Positions 1 to 10,554 of a DNA stretch of 64,000 bases are shown piece by piece (within the stretch, counting starts at the first letter, position 1; every line of letters begins with the position of its first letter). Below the pieces are notes generated by a model. It worked only from the letters and a program-made list of their open reading frames with translations. It had not been told where the DNA came from and did no database searches. The translations under genes were made by a program, and so were the position numbers. Origin of the DNA: Ustilago trichophora (lineage: Eukaryota; Basidiomycota; Ustilaginomycetes; Ustilaginales; Ustilaginaceae); NCBI GenBank assembly GCA_900323505.1, contig OOIN01000001.1:2108001-2172000 (forward strand), in the 5' to 3' direction.

Positions 1-1193
1 TGGCTTAGCTTCGTTCCCTTGTGCAGCCCGAGATTTGAGACTAGCCTCCAGCCTCGGCAGACCTACACAAACAGGCTCTTCCAAGCTGATGTCGAAAAAG
101 GTAAAATTTCGACCTTTGAGCGCGTGCACGTGATAATGAAATTGGCTCGGCCGAGGTTGGTGCAGTCCACAACGAAATTGAAGCAAAGCGCTGTGCAACT
201 GCTCGAATTTCGCAAATTCAAATCTCACAAGGTCCAGGTGAGCAGCAGCAACTAGACTCTCAAGTTCAGACTGGACGCTGTGAGACGAGACGAGGGCACC
301 ACTCTGCCAACCAAGCCAGCGAAGAACGACCACCACAGCCCAACACACACACACACAGAGCGAGAGACGAGCCTGGTGGACTTTGCGATTCGAGTTTGCT
401 CACGATCCTCTCTGACTTCTAACCTCATCATATCAACTATTCGTCAAGGTAGGTATCCCGTACCAGCACAATACTCGATCACATCCAGCAACGCACCTCA
501 GAGACATGGCACACAGCACGCACCAGTCAACAGCATCAGGAAATACCGACATTCAGCATCTACCAGTTACCAGCAAAGCCGAGCCGCTGCTAGAATATTT
601 GATATGGTGGACACGTATAGAGCTGGAGACGGGTACCAACACTGCACGTACAGGTCTTTGCTATCAGTAACAGACTACATGATTCGTGATGGGAAGGTGC
701 TCTACACCTAGCGGAGGTGCCATCTGAACACCGCTTTCGTCGAAGGAAGACATATTCGTAACCACGGTCATTCAGCACACATCTTCGAGTCGCATCATCT
801 GAAATCAGGCAGATACTGTGCTCCAACGAAAGGGCGCTCCTAGCGGTCGTGGCCTTGCCCATCTCTACACTCGACAGCGCGTTATCAAAGTCAGACCGCA
901 CACTGGCACTTTCGCCCTTCCGACCTTTAAGGCAACCAGCACGCATTTTCAGCTTTGCTTCTGGACGACGAACTTCTGCATGAAGCAGTCTCTTCTTCTC
1001 TCTCTCTCTCTCTCTCCACAATCGCTCTCCATCTATCGTCCTGCGTCGCCGCAACTCTCAGCCGTTTCTCTACCAATACGACCTTACTGTGCTGTGTCTC
1101 TCGAGCAAAGCTTGCTCGCTGCTGTGCATCATCTCCATCGCCTTAAAAACATCTTGCTCACCATTTCTATTCTTGCTTTTGCACTCCACGCAG
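1..1193. other. Upstream region of the RPS6 gene, no gene seen
   Basis: No convincing coding sequence here; the short open frames lack recognisable domains. It holds a CA/GA-rich tract near 345-365 and a (TC)n tract at about 998-1018, of the kind often seen near transcription starts of ribosomal protein genes. An AG dinucleotide directly precedes the RPS6 start codon (1192-1193), with a pyrimidine-rich stretch before it, which suggests a 5'UTR intron ending at 1193. A GTAGGT at 449 is one possible donor, but the donor is not settled. Confidence 0.5.
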
Positions 1194-1925
1194 ATGAAGC
1201 TCAACGTTGCTAACCCAGCCACGGGTGCCCAGAAGTCTTTCGACATCCAGGATGAGCGACTCGTCCGATGCTTCTACGAGAAGCGCATGTCGCAGGACGT
1301 CGAGGTCGACTCCCTCGGTGAGGAGTGGAAGGGTTACGTCCTCCGCATCGGCGGTGGTAACGACAAGCAGGGTTTCCCCATGAAGCAGGGTGTCCTCCTC
1401 CCCAACCGTGTCCGCCTTCTCCTCTCCAAGGGTGACTCGTGCTACCGCCCCCGCCGCACCGGTGAGCGCAAGCGCAAGTCGGTTCGTGGCTGCATCGTTG
1501 GCCCCGATATCCAGGCTCTCCACCTCATCGTCGTCAAGCAGGGTGAGAAGGAGATCCCCGGTCTCACTGACGCCGAGTCGACCGTCCCCAAGCGTCTCGG
1601 TCCCAAGCGTGCCAACCACATCCGCAAGTTCTTCAACCTCTCCAAGGAGGACGATGTCCGTCAGTTTGTTGTTCGCCGCGAGGTTGTCTCCAAGAAGGAG
1701 GGTGCCAAGCCTTACACCAAGGCCCCCAAGATCCAGCGTCTCGTGACCGCTCAGCGCCTCCAGCGCAAGCGTCACCAGCGCTCGCTCAAGATCCGCAAGG
1801 GCGAGGCCCAGAAGATCCAGAAGGCCGAGTACGACCAGCTCATTGCCAAGCGTGTTGCCGAGAAGAAGGCCGAGGTTGCCGCCAACAAGGCTGCCCGCAA
1901 GTCGGCCAAGAAGGTTCAGGCTTAA
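1194..1925 (+). CDS. RPS6: 40S ribosomal protein S6 (eS6)
   Basis: A 243-residue protein, the usual size for eS6, a structural protein of the small ribosomal subunit. The N-terminus [20 protein letters not shown] and the segment around [14 protein letters not shown] are typical of the family, and the basic C-terminal helix is present. I chose ATG 1194 because conservation begins there; the frame is open further upstream but that part is not eS6-like, and an acceptor-like CAG abuts the ATG. Codon use is strongly biased to C-ending codons, as expected for a highly expressed gene. Oddly, the C-terminus ([10 protein letters not shown]) lacks the Arg-Arg-x-Ser-Ser phospho-site found in yeast and animals. 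The family call is very secure. Confidence 0.97.
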   Translation: MKLNVANPATGAQKSFDIQDERLVRCFYEKRMSQDVEVDSLGEEWKGYVLRIGGGNDKQGFPMKQGVLLPNRVRLLLSKGDSCYRPRRTGERKRKSVRGCIVGPDIQALHLIVVKQGEKEIPGLTDAESTVPKRLGPKRANHIRKFFNLSKEDDVRQFVVRREVVSKKEGAKPYTKAPKIQRLVTAQRLQRKRHQRSLKIRKGEAQKIQKAEYDQLIAKRVAEKKAEVAANKAARKSAKKVQA

Positions 1926-2784
1926 GCGATTGGAGGTTAGCGTTAGTTCTTTCGTTTCCTTCTCTCTGCATTCCAGCTCTCGCATCTTTCTTGTTCTACC
2001 ATTTTTTTCTCTCTACCACACCTTGCATCCACCAAAAGAAAGGGATCCCTACCAGCGGCCATGACCCATTTAGCCCCATAAAAGCCGCTTCCCATCCATT
2101 TCAGTTGTGTCTCGAGAGACGGCTCGAGACGTTGCTTCTTTCCCCCTCAACCTGGTCTGCCGACTATCTTCATGTACCGCTTCAAAAGTTGTACAGTAGC
2201 CGTCAAGCACCGTTATAGCCACCCCACATCCCACTCGGGAGCTTCTTGCGTCTGCGCAGCCGTCTTCTGTTGTCTTTGCACGCTCGCTTCTACTTCTCAA
2301 AAAATCGAACCTGTACAATGACCCCAAACTCTGATCTGTGTGTGGGCTTGGATGTGATGTACTGTAGAGCTGGTTGCGTGTGACATTTTGCCAAACCCTT
2401 GAAAGCAGCTCGAAATTTCTACTCACAGACGAGGGCAGAGCTCATGTCGGGTTTCGTCCTCCGCATCCGATGAGTGTGAGAAGACATGATCTGCGTTTTG
2501 CTTCAGTGGAAGGCAAGGATCGGCCTGACAGGAAGCAGACTTGTACGTGACAAGCAGTCTGCCACGGTCTTGCACTGGAGCAAGTTCGCTGAGGCTTTCG
2601 GACAAGGAGCCAGACGGACTCTTTAGAGCGCCAACTGGACGTCGCTGGAGTCGTTGATTCTCGGCATCGATATGCAGTAATGCGCCCTCGATTTGGGACC
2701 TACAGTATCTCTAGAAGATCTAGCAACCAACAGCTTGAACAAACTCTGTCTGTATATATGTACAACATTTCGGCGTTTGGTCAC
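1926..2784. other. Intergenic region between RPS6 and tRNA-His
   Basis: It contains the RPS6 3'UTR and about 700 bp in which I see no gene. A TACAGTA-type motif occurs near 2700. Confidence 0.5.
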
Positions 2785-2890
2785 GCAGTCTTAGTATAGT
2801 GGTTAGTACAGCTCGTTGTGGCTCTCTTGTGTCGCATTGAGTATTCGGTCTCAAAGCCGAGCAGACGGATGTTCGATTCCTCCAGACTGC
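2785..2890 (+). tRNA. tRNA-His (GTG) with a 35-nt intron
   Basis: The acceptor arm GCAGTCT (2785-2791) pairs perfectly with AGACTGC (2884-2890). The D-arm segment from 2794 to 2809 (GTATAGTGGTTAGTAC) matches eukaryotic tRNA-His. The anticodon stem GCTCG (2811-2815) pairs with CGAGC (2858-2862), with anticodon GTG at 2818-2820. An intron of about 35 nt sits at the canonical place, one base after the anticodon (about 2822-2856). The T-loop TTCGATT is at 2872-2878. The T-stem has one T-C mismatch (2870 against 2880), so reduced function cannot be excluded, but all other arms are well formed. A T-rich stretch shortly after the 3' end (2892 onward) would serve as a Pol III terminator. Confidence 0.88.
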
Positions 2891-3516
2891 AGTTCTTTTT
2901 TGATCTTTTTTTTGCGGTTTGCTACAAAGCTCGATACATCATACACCACCTTAAGGCGTTAGTCAACAAGGGCATCGTAGTATACTGGATGGTAGATGCA
3001 ATAATCAAGTTTGGAGGGTGGTGAGGACAGCTCTTGTGTATGGATGAGATTGGCTGGATTTCGGGTGCAACACGACTTGAGAGAAAAAGCAAAGGCAAAA
3101 TGACGCTCTGACCAACTTTGAGAAATTCGAGCCGTCGGGAACAGCGAGCCACGAATGTGCTGTGTTCTGAGTTGAGACAAGTGATGCAACACTCACACAC
3201 TCTCTGACACAGACGCGCGCACTCGCACGCTACACACACCTTCACATCGTGTCTCCCTCCATCTTTGATCCTTCTCACGACCTCGCGCCTTCTCGTCCCC
3301 TCTTGTCCAGCGCATTCGCCGCGCCACCTGTAAGATACATCCCAATCGGACGGCCTAGCTCAGCTCAGCTCAGCTCAGCTCAGCTTAACTCGGACTCGCC
3401 GTGTCTTGATTGAAGGTGGTCAAAGGAACGATCAAGAACACCTGTCATCAACCTCGAAGGCCATCTCGAGCCACAACCTCCCCATCCCTCCTTCTATTAC
3501 CGAGAGCTGAGCCAAC
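2891..3516. other. Upstream region of the gamma-adaptin gene
   Basis: Oligo-T tracts follow the tRNA (Pol III terminator), then about 600 bp of probable promoter and 5'UTR of the adaptin gene. No gene is visible. Confidence 0.45.
3356..3385. repeat. (CAGCT)n short tandem repeat
   Basis: Five perfect CAGCT units (3361-3385) preceded by one imperfect unit, about 130 bp upstream of the gamma-adaptin start codon. It probably lies in the promoter or 5'UTR. Confidence 0.8.
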
Positions 3517-6171
3517 ATGTCGACCTTCTTCCAAAAGCAGCAGCAGGTCGCTGCACTCGACCCGCGTCTCGGCGGTCTCATGGCTAGTGCAGGTCTCTAC
3601 AACCTCAAAGCACTCATCAAGGCCATTCGGTCATGCAAAACCCTGGCAGACGAACGTTCACTCATCCAAAAGGAGTCGGCCTCCATTCGCACAGCTTTCA
3701 AGGACGAAGACCCATTTGCACGTCACAACAACATTGCCAAGCTGCTCTACATCCACATGCTCGGCTACCCAGCTCATTTCGGTCAGATCGAGTGTCTCAA
3801 GCTCGTCGCTACACCCCGCTTCACCGACAAGCGTCTTGGCTACCTCGGCATCATGCTCTTGCTCGATGAGAACACCGAGGTGCTCACCCTGGTCACCAAC
3901 GGTCTCAAGAACGACATGGAGCACTCCAACATGTACGTCTGCGGTCTAGCACTCTGCACATTCGCCAACATTGCATCAGAGGAGATGTCGAGAGATCTCT
4001 GTAACGAGATCGAGAAGCTCATGGGAAGCAGCAACACGTACATCCGTCGTAAGGCCGCCATCTGTGCCATGCGAATCGTCCGCAAGGTTCCCGATCTCAT
4101 CGACCACTTCGTCGACCGCACCAAACAGCTGCTCTCGGACAAAAACCATGGTGTTCTGCTCTGTGCTGTCACGTTGGCCATCGAAATCTGCCGTCAGGAT
4201 GCTGAAGCCCTGCAAGACTACAGACGTGCCGTACCGCTCCTCGTCCAGCACCTCAAGTCGCTCGTCACCACCGGCTACTCGCCCGAGCACGACGTTTCGG
4301 GTATCACCGACCCTTTCCTCCAAGTCAAGATCCTCCGATTGCTCCGCATCCTCGGCAAAGAAAACGCGCAGGCTTCCGAGGCTATGAACGACATCCTCGC
4401 CCAAGTCGCTACCAACACCGAAGCCAGCAAGAACGTCGGCAACAGTATTCTCTACGAAACGGTCCTCACCATCCTTGAGATTGACGCCGACAACGGCCTC
4501 AGGGTCATGGCGATCAACATCCTCGGCAAGTTCCTGAGCAACCGTGACAACAACATCCGCTACGTCGCCCTCAACACGCTCAGTAAAGTCGTGTCGATGG
4601 ACACCAACGCCGTCCAACGACATCGCAACATCATCCTCGACTGTCTCCGCGACGGTGATATTTCGATCCGACGCAGGGCGCTCGAGCTGAGCTATGCGCT
4701 CATCAACGAGAGCAATGTGCGAGTGCTGACACGCGAGCTGCTGTCCTTCCTTGAAGTGGCGGACAACGAGTTCAAACTCGGCATGACGACCCAGATCTGC
4801 CTGGCTGCCGAGAAGTTTGCCCCCAACAAGCGCTGGCACATTGACACTGTTTTGCGCGTGCTCAAGCTGGCTGGAAACTACGTGCGCGAGGAGATTCTCT
4901 CTGCTTTCATCCGCCTCGTCTGCCACACGCCAGAGTTGCAAGCCTACACAGTGCAGAAGCTCTTCTCGGCGCTTCACCAGGACTTTTCGCAGGAGAGCCT
5001 CACGCTCGCTGCTGTCTGGGTGATTGGCGAGTTCGGTGATGTCCTGATCCAAGGAGGCAACTTTGAAGACGAGGAGCTGGTGCGAGAGGTGCAGCCCAAA
5101 GATGTGGTCGATCTGCTCTCGTCCGTTCTCGACAGTCCTTATGTCAACGGCTTGATCCGTCAATTTGTCTTGACATCGCTCGCCAAGCTGCACACCAGGC
5201 TGTCGGATGCCTCGCAGCAATCTCGTATTGAACAGATCATCGGTAGCTTCGAGAGCAGCGTCGAAGTCGAGATTCAGCAGCGAAGTGTCGAGTTCGCAAG
5301 TTTGCTCAAGAGGAGCGACATTCGAGAGGGCGTGCTGGAGAGCATGCCGCCACCGGAGATCAAGCAGACCGTGTTGGGGACGGTGAGCGAGGCCAAACCT
5401 GTGGGCTCTACTCGATCGGACAAGGATGCGCTGTTGGACTTGATGGGTGATGAAATGCCTGTTACCAGTGGTGGTGCAGCGTCAAGTGGCGGTGCGGGTG
5501 CAGGGACGCAGCAGAGTACGCACGATCTGTTGGCAGACATCTTTGGAGGGAGCGATATGGGTGGTGCTCCTGCTACGGCTGCCCCAGCGGCGGCGGCGCA
5601 GAAGCCAAAGAGCTCGGTTAACGATATTCTTGGGCTGTTCGGAGACAGTGGCAGCACCACTGCACCTGCTCCGGCTGCTACAGCTGCCTCCACCTCGTCG
5701 TCCTCGTCATACGGCGGCCTGGACCTCCTTGGAAACCTCGACAGCAGCTCCACCTCCACTCCTGCTGCCCCCGCGCCCTCTGCCCCGGTCGCCTCCGCAC
5801 CCGGCCCAGCCGCAGCACCATCGTCCAAGGCACACAAGGTCTACACTTCCCACAATCTAACCATTACCCTCACCCCAACCACCAACCCAGCCCGACCAGA
5901 AATCGTCAACCTCACCGCCCGCTTCACCTCCTCTGCCTCTTCCACCATCTCGGCGGTCAACTTCCAAGCGGCAGTGCCCAAGACGCACAAATTGCAGATG
6001 CAGGCCATCTCCAACTCTGACATTGTTCCCGGTGCCACCGAGACCCAGGCACTTAGAGTCATGGTCCCCAACAATGCCCCTGTCAGGCTGAGACTGAGGA
6101 TCAGCTTTACGAATGCTGAGGGTGAGAATGTGACTGATCAGGTGGATTGGTCACAGCCTACGTCGGCGTGA
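3517..6171 (+). CDS. APL4: AP-1 clathrin adaptor complex gamma subunit (gamma-adaptin)
   Basis: An 884-residue, intronless gene. The N-terminal trunk (about 1-590) is a run of alpha-helical repeats typical of large adaptins, with segments such as RSCKTLADERSLIQKESA and DRNIIR-like motifs conserved in gamma subunits. A flexible Ala/Ser/Thr-rich hinge follows (about 620-765) and carries several acidic dileucine-like peptides (LLDLMGDE, DLLADIFGGSD, ILGLFGD, LLGNLD) that are plausible clathrin-binding boxes. The gamma-adaptin ear domain is at about 768-884. With beta1, mu1 and sigma1 it forms AP-1, which sorts cargo between the trans-Golgi and endosomes. Length and domain order match the family. 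The gene name follows yeast; assignment to the gamma class rather than alpha is clear from the N-terminus and the small ear. Confidence 0.95.
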   Translation: MSTFFQKQQQVAALDPRLGGLMASAGLYNLKALIKAIRSCKTLADERSLIQKESASIRTAFKDEDPFARHNNIAKLLYIHMLGYPAHFGQIECLKLVATPRFTDKRLGYLGIMLLLDENTEVLTLVTNGLKNDMEHSNMYVCGLALCTFANIASEEMSRDLCNEIEKLMGSSNTYIRRKAAICAMRIVRKVPDLIDHFVDRTKQLLSDKNHGVLLCAVTLAIEICRQDAEALQDYRRAVPLLVQHLKSLVTTGYSPEHDVSGITDPFLQVKILRLLRILGKENAQASEAMNDILAQVATNTEASKNVGNSILYETVLTILEIDADNGLRVMAINILGKFLSNRDNNIRYVALNTLSKVVSMDTNAVQRHRNIILDCLRDGDISIRRRALELSYALINESNVRVLTRELLSFLEVADNEFKLGMTTQICLAAEKFAPNKRWHIDTVLRVLKLAGNYVREEILSAFIRLVCHTPELQAYTVQKLFSALHQDFSQESLTLAAVWVIGEFGDVLIQGGNFEDEELVREVQPKDVVDLLSSVLDSPYVNGLIRQFVLTSLAKLHTRLSDASQQSRIEQIIGSFESSVEVEIQQRSVEFASLLKRSDIREGVLESMPPPEIKQTVLGTVSEAKPVGSTRSDKDALLDLMGDEMPVTSGGAASSGGAGAGTQQSTHDLLADIFGGSDMGGAPATAAPAAAAQKPKSSVNDILGLFGDSGSTTAPAPAATAASTSSSSSYGGLDLLGNLDSSSTSTPAAPAPSAPVASAPGPAAAPSSKAHKVYTSHNLTITLTPTTNPARPEIVNLTARFTSSASSTISAVNFQAAVPKTHKLQMQAISNSDIVPGATETQALRVMVPNNAPVRLRLRISFTNAEGENVTDQVDWSQPTSA

Positions 6172-6430
6172 TGTTGTGTTTTGTCGTGTAGCAATGATGA
6201 ATGTCTATGTTTCGACTCAAAGAGAGATCCAGTTTGTGGAATGTCTGAAGATGTGGATTCGACGGAAGAGAGAATGTTGTACACAAGACAAGACGGTTAA
6301 AGTACAGCAAAATGAAAAGGAGGATACAAGTACAAGCGACGCAAAAAGTTGATATGAGAAAAAGAGACTGTTTTCTCGGGTATCAAGAGTAATGTCCAGG
6401 ACCAAACCAGAAGTTGAGGGTGAGCTAGGA

Positions 6431-7756
6431 TCACTTGACCTCATCCTCGACCCAAGCCCCGGCCAAGTCGGGCGGAAGTTCCTGCATCTGCACGCTGGGT
6501 GCGCCATGCAGATATCTGAGTTGTTCTAGAATCTGCACCCTGATCTTTTCCAGACTTGCTTTCGAGTTTTGATTCTCGACTCTCCCGGCTTGTGTGGGTT
6601 CGTGGAGACGGTACGTTGGGGCGAAGAATTCCATGTAGGGCGTGTTGGGTAGGGTGTCAGGGATGGAGCAGCCGGTAAGGACCGATGTTTCGTAGGCCCA
6701 GCAGCGGGCAACGTTGCGAATGGTGTATCCTCCACCCCCGAGGACGAGCAAGGGCAGGCCAAAGGATTTGATAAACTGCACACATTCTCCGTGCGCTGCG
6801 ATGCTCAAATTGAAGCATCCGAGTCGGTCCAAGCCGAGAGAGTCGGCACCGCATTGGAGTACGATGGAAGAAGGACGGAAGGTGGTGATGCACGGCTCCA
6901 TGACGCTTTTGAAGAGTGCGACATAGCCGGAATCATCGATACCGTCCTGTAAGGGTACATTGAGGCAGAAGTGCTTGCCAAGACCTGTGCCAATCTCGTC
7001 GATGTTACCCGTGCAGGGGAAGAAATCGTTGCCATACTTGTGGAAGGAGACGGTCATGACGCGATTCGAGTTGTAGAATGCCTCTTGGACTCCATCGCCA
7101 TGATGGATGTCGATGTCGATGTAAAGCACACGAGGATGGTACCTGAGAAGCTCCATGATGCCCAAGACAATGTCGTTGACGTAGCAGAATCCCGATGCTT
7201 CGAACTTTTTGGCGTGATGCAGACCGCCCGACCAGTTGATCGCAATGTCGGTCTCACCAGCCGCCAAGCGACGAGCTCCTGCGAGAGAAGCACCCGAATA
7301 TGCTTTGCAAAAGTCGTACATGCCATCGAATACGGGGCAGTCGTCGGCAAAGTTGAACTTGGTGAATGCTGCAGATGGAGGGGTGGATGGAGTTACGCTT
7401 GCGAGAAAGTCGACATAGTCGCTGTCGTGGAACATCTCGAGCTCCTCCTTGGTGGCTTCGCGTGGGGTGAAGACGCTCATGTGCTTATGAAGACCATAAG
7501 CGAGTACGAGACGATTTGTGAGGGTAAGACGTGCGGGCTTCATCGGATGCCTCTCGCCATAGTGAAAATCGCCCACGCCAGCAGGGTGGTAGTAGCTGAC
7601 ACGAGGATTGGAGTGGGGTTGAACATGGCATGCATCCTTGTAGATGGCTTGGCCGGCGCCATTGGCCTCGGAACGGTCGTAGAAGAAGGGAGAGTCTGAA
7701 AAGGTGGCGTTGGAGTTGCCTCCTGTAGCGGCCATGTCAAAGTCGATGACGACCAT
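6431..7756 (-). CDS. HOS2: Class I histone deacetylase, Hos2/HDAC3-like
   Basis: A 441-residue zinc-dependent lysine deacetylase that removes acetyl groups from histone tails, probably in a Set3/SMRT-like corepressor complex. All catalytic features are present: tandem His180-His181 in GGLHHAKK, zinc ligands Asp216 and His218 in [11 protein letters not shown], Asp305 in QCGADSL, and the transition-state Tyr344 in GGGGYTIRN. The motif [20 protein letters not shown] places it near HDAC3/Hos2 rather than Rpd3. It has about 50 extra N-terminal residues; a second in-frame Met at residue 8 could also serve as start. The C-terminus is short and lacks a long tail. It is transcribed divergently from the SLC35F6-like gene. 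Confidence 0.93.
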   Translation of the reverse strand: MVVIDFDMAATGGNSNATFSDSPFFYDRSEANGAGQAIYKDACHVQPHSNPRVSYYHPAGVGDFHYGERHPMKPARLTLTNRLVLAYGLHKHMSVFTPREATKEELEMFHDSDYVDFLASVTPSTPPSAAFTKFNFADDCPVFDGMYDFCKAYSGASLAGARRLAAGETDIAINWSGGLHHAKKFEASGFCYVNDIVLGIMELLRYHPRVLYIDIDIHHGDGVQEAFYNSNRVMTVSFHKYGNDFFPCTGNIDEIGTGLGKHFCLNVPLQDGIDDSGYVALFKSVMEPCITTFRPSSIVLQCGADSLGLDRLGCFNLSIAAHGECVQFIKSFGLPLLVLGGGGYTIRNVARCWAYETSVLTGCSIPDTLPNTPYMEFFAPTYRLHEPTQAGRVENQNSKASLEKIRVQILEQLRYLHGAPSVQMQELPPDLAGAWVEDEVK

Positions 7757-9087
7757 GGTTGCGGATGATGGACAAGGAAGCTCAGTAGCACATGGAGACG
7801 CACTCGGCCGTGAGCCAATCGAGGGTGATAATGACGCCGCGCGCCGTTGACGTGCTCGCCGAAGCCTTCAAATGCAAGCTGAACCCTTGCGTATGAGCTT
7901 GAGAATGGTGATGGTAGGAGACGAACAAGGTGGATGGATGGATGTGGTATCTGTAGGAAGGTCTCGAAGGCTTCCCAAAACCTCGAATGCTGAGCTGTGA
8001 GATTCGGATCCGTGGCTGAGCCTTTCTCAAGGGTCTGAAGTGAGAGCTCTAACAGTCTTCAAGCGAAAATAAGGAGTTCGTGCGAGAACAGGCGCACTAT
8101 GGCTTTCGCCAACTTGACCGGCAATCTTATTGTCTGAATGCAGCAGCAGTTGGAAACGGTCCGAAAAAATGAGGCCCTCAAAGGGGCTTATTGGCCGCTG
8201 TGCCGAATCAATGAACGCGTAATTTTGTGCCAAAATGCTGCCTTTTGACATTTTTGCTGTGGGTCCAAATTGAGGCAGCAGCCAGGCTGTGTTTTGGTGG
8301 CCAAAAAGGGGCTCATTCGACAAGGGCAGCACGAGTCAGACGAGCGATTTTTGCAGCATAAAGCGGAGTTTTGGCCGCGTCACAGTTTACACAGTCACAG
8401 TGCATCTGTGATTGGCAATCAACTTTGGTTGGGTCACAATCAAGGGTCCTTTTCTTGAGCAGATTAGCAGCAGAAAGCAGTGTGATGCGTCGGACGTGAC
8501 TCCTCCACTGTGCAGCCAATCTGCTTATCTCGGTTCATAGTCAACCGAAACCCGCCACGCCGACTCTGTCCCACTCACGCACACACATACACACTCGCTC
8601 CTCTTCCTCCTCCTCCTCGCCTTGGTCTGACTCATACTCGCTTCACTTCCATCACCATCATCATCACCAGCTCTTTCCTCTATCGCTCCAAGCTGCTTTT
8701 CATCCGCAAGTCTTTCCACGACAGCTCCATCTCAAGCTCTATACCCATTTGCGGACTGCTCGATCTCCTCCTACGCACATTCAACCTCAAGCTTCAAGTT
8801 GACTTAGCGTTCAACGCGCATCTACTCTGAGCCATCAACTTGGTTGCAGCAAAGATAAGGTCATCACGACGCCAACCCCGGATACTATCGAGCTGGTAGC
8901 GCTGTCTGCCTCTCAAGCGCATCCATCCATTGCCCAAGGCCAACAACAATCTCGTCACCGTCTGACCTCAAACCCGGAACCAACTCCCAATATCGAGGCA
9001 TCGCCCTCGTCAGAGGCAACCGATCCTTCTTCACCCCAAGACCCATCACAACCTACTCCTCAAGCCGATTCGAAAAGCAAGCCCAAG
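7757..9087. other. Divergent intergenic region between HOS2 and the SLC35F6-like gene
   Basis: About 1.3 kb with no supported gene. The right part (8520-9087) is pyrimidine-rich and probably the 5'UTR and promoter of the rightward transporter gene. The middle part (about 8140-8470) repeats short G/C-rich words around GGCC and GCAGC, without a clear tandem structure. Confidence 0.45.
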
Positions 9088-10554
9088 ATGTTGACAACAC
9101 GGTCCCTTGTGCCCCTCTTTGTCGTTGGCATGCTCCTGACCGGCATCAGCAACTCGTTGCTCAACAAGTACCAGGACATGCAGTGTGTCGCCAACTGCGA
9201 CTCGCCCGACCCCAAGAGACGTCAGGAGTTCTCTCAACCCGTCTGGCAGACGCTTCAGATGTTCCTCGGCGAATGTCTCTGTCTGCTTCCTGTCCTGTTG
9301 CGCGCACTCTACACCCGCATCTCCGGCAGCAACGCCCGCGATGCAGCACTCAAGAAGCCACTGCTTCAGGCCCCTCCTGATTCGGGTATCGTCTTTGATG
9401 GAGATTCCTCTCCTCGTGACCGCGGTGCCTCTGCCGTCTCGTCCTACGAAGCTACTCGAGGTCGCGTCCACACTGGTGCCACTCACGCTCCCACCGATCC
9501 ATCTGTCCCCGCTCCACCCTTCGAAATCGCATCGCGCGCCATCCAACCAGGCGAGCTCGGAGAATCCGATTTCACAAACATGAACGATAGCAGCTACATC
9601 CACGCAGTTGATGCCGATGAGATCGGTGCCTTCAAGGGCGAAACCATGTCTGGCAAGGCCATCGGTCTCTTCTTCATGCCCGCACTCTGCGATATCTGCG
9701 GAACTACACTCATGAACGTCGGTCTGCTTTTCACTCCAGTCAGCATCTACCAAATGACCCGCGGTGCGCTTGTGCTCTGGGTCGGTGTGTTTTCCGTCAT
9801 CTTCCTCAGGCGTCACCTCCACCTCTTCCAGTGGCTCAGTCTGGTTACCGTCATGATGGGCGTATCTGTCGTCGGTCTCTCCGGAACCGTATTCAAAGCA
9901 CCCGAAGCATCTCCCTCTTCCGACGGAGGAGATGACGAGATCCCCGAAACTGCGCAAGCACTCCTCGGCGTCCTCCTCATCCTCTTTGCTCAGCTTTTCA
10001 CCGCATCCCAATTCGTACTCGAGGAGAAAATCATGTCTCGCTACTCGGTCGAGCCTCTTCTCGCTGTAGGATACGAAGGTCTCTTTGGCGCATTGACAAC
10101 CCTGATCGCCATGCCCTTGCTGCACTACTTTGTCGGCCGAACCCCCGAAGGTCGCGGCGGTTACTTCGACATGTCAGCCGGCTTCTACCAGATCATCACC
10201 GTCCCCGCCGTACTGCGCTCCTCGATCGCTATCTGCTTCACCATTGCCTTTTTCAACTTTTTCGGCCTTTCGGTCACCCGCAACGTCTCTGCTACCGCAC
10301 GAAGCACCATCGACACGTGCAGAACCCTGGGTATTTGGGTCGTATCCCTCACTCTGGGATGGGAGACTTTCAAGCTTGCCAGTGGAAGCCTGCAGGTGCT
10401 CGGATTTGTACTGCTCGTCTACGGAACCTTCCTGTTCAACGGTATTGTTAGCCCCCCTGGCTGGTGCAGCCCATACGGTGGCAACAGCAGAGCAGGCTAC
10501 AGCAGCGTACCAACCGATGACGAGGCAGATGATTCTCAAGTGTCGCGCGCATGA
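9088..10554 (+). CDS. SLC35F6-like multi-spanning transporter
   Basis: A 488-residue integral membrane protein of the drug/metabolite transporter superfamily. The N-terminal helix MLLTGISNSLLNKYQD begins at about residue 12. A hydrophilic loop at about 75-180 interrupts the first repeat. The conserved block FFMPALCDICGTTLMNVGLL with TPVSIYQMTRGALVLWVGVF, then LEEKIMSRYSVEPLLAVGYE, closely follows the SLC35F6 family. About nine to ten hydrophobic segments are visible. The animal homologue is endolysosomal or mitochondrial with an unsettled substrate, so no substrate is claimed. The C-terminus carries a Tyr-Ser-Ser-rich acidic tail. No intron is needed. Confidence 0.85.
   Translation: MLTTRSLVPLFVVGMLLTGISNSLLNKYQDMQCVANCDSPDPKRRQEFSQPVWQTLQMFLGECLCLLPVLLRALYTRISGSNARDAALKKPLLQAPPDSGIVFDGDSSPRDRGASAVSSYEATRGRVHTGATHAPTDPSVPAPPFEIASRAIQPGELGESDFTNMNDSSYIHAVDADEIGAFKGETMSGKAIGLFFMPALCDICGTTLMNVGLLFTPVSIYQMTRGALVLWVGVFSVIFLRRHLHLFQWLSLVTVMMGVSVVGLSGTVFKAPEASPSSDGGDDEIPETAQALLGVLLILFAQLFTASQFVLEEKIMSRYSVEPLLAVGYEGLFGALTTLIAMPLLHYFVGRTPEGRGGYFDMSAGFYQIITVPAVLRSSIAICFTIAFFNFFGLSVTRNVSATARSTIDTCRTLGIWVVSLTLGWETFKLASGSLQVLGFVLLVYGTFLFNGIVSPPGWCSPYGGNSRAGYSSVPTDDEADDSQVSRA

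Noticed and set aside
685..730. Possible C/D snoRNA in the RPS6 leader intron
   Set aside because: The C box lacks the final A of RTGATGA and no terminal stem is visible.
1167..1985. 272-codon minus-strand frame
   Set aside because: Antisense to RPS6, an effect of its biased codon use.
3976..5220. 414-codon open frame on the minus strand
   Set aside because: Antisense to the gamma-adaptin trunk; codon bias of the real gene creates the open frame.
9046..10125. Long open frame of 359 codons on the minus strand
   Set aside because: It is antisense to the SLC35F6-like gene, whose frame has clear membrane helices and family motifs.
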